Below are positions 4,656 to 5,592 of a stretch of 5,592 nucleotides of DNA, piece after piece (position 1 is the stretch's first letter; every line of letters begins with the position of its first letter). Origin of the DNA: Thermoplasmata archaeon (GTDB taxonomy: Archaea; Thermoplasmatota; Thermoplasmata; Thermoplasmatales; Thermoplasmataceae). The notes under the pieces were generated by a model. That model had not been told where the DNA came from, did not search any database, and saw only the letters and a list, made by a program, of their open reading frames with translations. Location of the stretch: the NCBI GenBank assembly GCA_021816385.1, contig JAKAYJ010000082.1, positions 1 to 5,592 on the forward strand. The letters run 5' to 3'. Made by a program: the position numbers and the translations under genes.

Positions 4656-5039
4656 GTAGGATGATGGTATCCTCTCGGGTTCTATCTCACCGTTGTAGAG
4701 CTCTTCCATCATGAGATCGTATGTCTCCATGATTTTTTCCTTGTATTCTTTGGTGATTCCCCCAGCAAATTTTGTCAGGATATCCTCCTCAGGAGTGCTT
4801 GACGTTATAGTGTAATCCCCTTTCCTGTAAATGGGGTATCTTTCGATTTCCACATACAACACACCAGCAACTCCGAATTTGATGTAGTCCTGTAATGGAT
4901 TGTCACTTATCTTCTGATATTCCTCAGTTGATACCTGTTTCAACCACAGACCACCCATTAGATTCCCATACCATCCCACTGTTACTGATCTTATCAAAAG
5001 ATCGTATTCATCTGGTTTTTCCAAAACGATAGTTTCCAA
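4653..5039 (-). CDS. Hypothetical protein, 128 aa, TTG start
   Basis: Unrecognised. The start is TTG at 5039, translating as (M)ETIVLEKPDE, with AAGGAG 8 nt upstream. This leader, AAGGAGATGAAAAG, closely resembles that of the 1378-1635 gene, where ATG is used. The next in-frame ATG is 27 codons later and has no SD. It is the only non-ATG start here, and could lower expression. The protein has beta-like segments LLIRSVTVGWYG (about 14-25), AGVLYVEIERYPIY (about 59-72) and DYTITSS (about 75-81), then a long C-terminal helix TKEYKEKIMETYDLMMEEL (about 96-114). A small alpha/beta domain is likely; no family can be named. Confidence 0.85.
   Translation of the reverse strand: METIVLEKPDEYDLLIRSVTVGWYGNLMGGLWLKQVSTEEYQKISDNPLQDYIKFGVAGVLYVEIERYPIYRKGDYTITSSTPEEDILTKFAGGITKEYKEKIMETYDLMMEELYNGEIEPERIPSSY
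4658..4673 (-). other. Weak stem-loop before the stop codon of the 4653-5039 gene
   Basis: On the minus strand AGGAT-ACCATC-ATCCT forms a 5-bp stem ending 2 nt before TAATTTTG, which holds the stop and the T block. It is too weak to call a terminator on its own, but it matches the position of hairpins at the other junctions. Confidence 0.35.
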
Positions 5040-5053
5040 CTTTTCATCTCCTT

Positions 5054-5080
5054 CCGTTTCTCAACGGGTATTCAAAATAA
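5054..5080 (-). promoter_or_regulatory. Intergenic leader module with GNRA hairpin upstream of the 4653-5039 gene
   Basis: The core TTATTTTGAATACCC (5080-5066, minus strand) leads into CCGTT-GAGA-AACGG (5067-5054), a 5-bp stem capped by a GAGA tetraloop (GNRA class, stable in RNA). AAGGAG and the TTG start follow. This is the best example of a leader stem that would form in RNA without hiding the SD. Confidence 0.7.
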
Positions 5081-5081
5081 T

Positions 5082-5098
5082 GGGAAGTAATTATTCCC
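5082..5098 (-). terminator. Stop-codon hairpin at the end of the 5091-5384 gene
   Basis: On the minus strand GGGAA-TAATTAC-TTCCC forms a 5-bp stem with the TAA stop at the start of the loop. ATTATTTTG follows directly. It is a possible weak intrinsic terminator. Confidence 0.5.
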
Positions 5099-5384
5099 TA
5101 TACCAAGTACAGCAGCATTGCCCTGCTGTATTTCCATTTTCTTTTGTGAGAATCACTTTGCAGTCCATCTCGTCTGCAAACCCCCCATACTCTGTGTCTT
5201 TTGTTCTTGGAGCATGGGAATGCAGACCGTAGAAACACCATCTGCATATCTGATTGCCGTTCCTCTGACTTATGTATATTTCTGATGCCAGAGGAAGTGA
5301 TGACGTATGAACTTGCACATCGCCATGATCAACAACCCCATAGGGGCTGTTGAAAGTGATTCTCACACTTTCTTTTTCGCTCAT
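5091..5384 (-). CDS. Hypothetical Cys-rich protein, 97 aa
   Basis: Unrecognised. The frame is open upstream to 5441, but ATG 5384 (MSEKESVRIT) lies 8-9 nt after AGGGG and after the leader, so it is preferred. Stop is TAA. The N-terminal half has beta-like segments (VRITF 7-11, SEIYISQ 34-40). The second half holds CRWC (47-50), HSH (55-57), Cys 75 and a CCC cluster (90-92) near the C-terminus. CxxC, His and later Cys residues could bind zinc, but the spacing matches no zinc finger that I know. It is the only Cys-rich protein in the window. Its leader contains one of the two 58-bp inserts. Confidence 0.8.
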   Translation of the reverse strand: MSEKESVRITFNSPYGVVDHGDVQVHTSSLPLASEIYISQRNGNQICRWCFYGLHSHAPRTKDTEYGGFADEMDCKVILTKENGNTAGQCCCTWYRE

Positions 5385-5393
5385 AATATTATC

Positions 5394-5473
5394 CCCTTTT
5401 GGGCAACGTTCCACGCTCTGCCGATAGTTTGATATCGGCAAACGATTATTTCAATGTTGGGTATTCAAAATAA
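5394..5473 (-). promoter_or_regulatory. Split intergenic leader module with 58-bp insert
   Basis: The core TTATTTTGAATACCC (5473-5459, minus strand) is separated from the hairpin-SD half. A second block, TTGCCC (5406-5401), appears exactly 58 bp later and continues as CCC-AAAA-GGG (5403-5394) and ATG at 5384. The 16-nt gap from this CCC to the start matches compact leaders. Confidence 0.6.
5401..5458 (-). other. 58-bp segment inserted in the leader, with an 8-bp hairpin
   Basis: This segment contains a perfect 8-bp stem, TGCCGATA/TATCGGCA, with a 6-nt loop (5419-5440). Flanking CGTT (5407-5410) and AACG (5441-5444) could pair outside it. It has the same length and place as 903-960, and both begin GGGYAACG on the plus strand, but the interiors differ. 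I see no ORF or promoter in it. Confidence 0.5.
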
Positions 5474-5474
5474 A

Positions 5475-5514
5475 GAAAAAAATTATTTTTCCTCACTCCA
5501 TTCTTGGAGCGAGG
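5475..5514 (-). terminator. Hairpin and T-run at the end of the leftward-entering gene
   Basis: On the minus strand CCTCGCTCCA-AGAA-TGGAGTGAGG forms a 10-bp stem with one G-U pair, the longest in the window. A run of seven T's begins 8 nt after it (AAAAATAA between), which is further than usual. The TGA stop of the upstream gene is in the 3' arm. It is probably a terminator, with some doubt because of the spacing. Confidence 0.6.
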
Positions 5515-5592
5515 TAATAGGAAATGGTTATTCCATTTTTCACAGCGGTTACCACTAACGGATAATCAGTGCTGAAATAGAATTCTGATCTC
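5493..5592 (-). CDS. C-terminal end of a hypothetical protein (partial, 32 aa visible)
   Basis: A minus-strand frame open from the window edge (first full codon at 5591) encodes 32 residues and ends in TGA at 5495-5493. The visible part contains DYPLVVTAVKNG and ITISYYLAPRME, with beta-strand character. Support comes from the stop lying in a hairpin directly before a T-run and leader, exactly as for the complete genes. The other two minus frames have early stops. The product cannot be identified from this fragment. Confidence 0.65.
   Translation of the reverse strand, partial: RSEFYFSTDYPLVVTAVKNGITISYYLAPRME

Noticed and set aside
1..5473. Integron-like gene cassette array (small same-strand genes separated by inverted repeats)
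   Set aside because: The repeats keep a linear sequence tied to the next gene's SD and start codon. I see no GTTRRRY/RYYYAAC pairs in the arrangement of attC sites, and no integrase is in the window.
1..5473. CRISPR array based on 13 repeated short motifs
   Set aside because: The repeats are separated by whole coding genes of varying length, not by uniform spacers.
1..5473. Bacteroidetes-type promoters (TTTG ... TAnnTTTG) as explanation of the core
   Set aside because: TATTTTG is one base short of the -7 consensus, no TTTG is conserved at the upstream distance, and the strong GGAGG SD sites do not fit Bacteroidetes.

Overview
The window looks like part of an extrachromosomal element, most likely a tailed phage or a phage-like plasmid, of a Gram-positive anaerobe. 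The reasons are very high gene density, all genes on the minus strand, mostly small acidic proteins without recognisable families, strong GGAGG-type Shine-Dalgarno (SD) sites, and a single recognisable family member, a DUF932 'phage/plasmid-like' protein. The host assignment is an inference. Base composition is moderately AT-rich. No structural, replication or packaging gene is visible.

Layout, read in the direction of transcription (high to low coordinates): the C-terminal end of an unknown gene (5592-5493); a Cys-rich 97-aa protein (5384-5091); a 128-aa protein with a TTG start (5039-4653); an 81-aa protein (4620-4375); an acidic 120-aa protein (4340-3978); a tight pair of small related proteins (3934-3635 and 3628-3380); an acidic 161-aa protein (3331-2846); the 365-aa DUF932 protein (2795-1698); then five further small proteins of 85, 122, 83, 66 and 101 aa (1635-35). 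The SD of one more gene lies at the left edge. No stretch over 300 bases lacks a gene; gaps run from 6 to 108 bases.

The most striking feature is the space between genes. Thirteen of fourteen visible gene starts (counting the off-window gene) are preceded by the same module on the transcribed strand. It consists of a T-rich block and a conserved core, roughly TTATTTTGAATACCC, then a short stem-loop that begins in or just after the CCC, then the SD and start codon. The stem sequences differ but stay complementary, which suggests an RNA structure. The only start without a module is the second gene of the 3934-3380 pair, which begins 6 nt after its partner stops and is probably translationally coupled to it.

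At most junctions a second stem-loop sits at the 3' end of the preceding gene, directly before the T-rich block and often with the stop codon in its loop. Several look like intrinsic terminators. The result resembles a chain of nearly monocistronic units, each with its own 5' hairpin leader and 3' hairpin, with the T-rich block shared between them. At two junctions (903-960 and 5401-5458) the module is split by an extra segment of exactly 58 bp in both cases. Whether the core acts as a promoter, a protein-binding site or an RNA-level element cannot be decided from this sequence alone.
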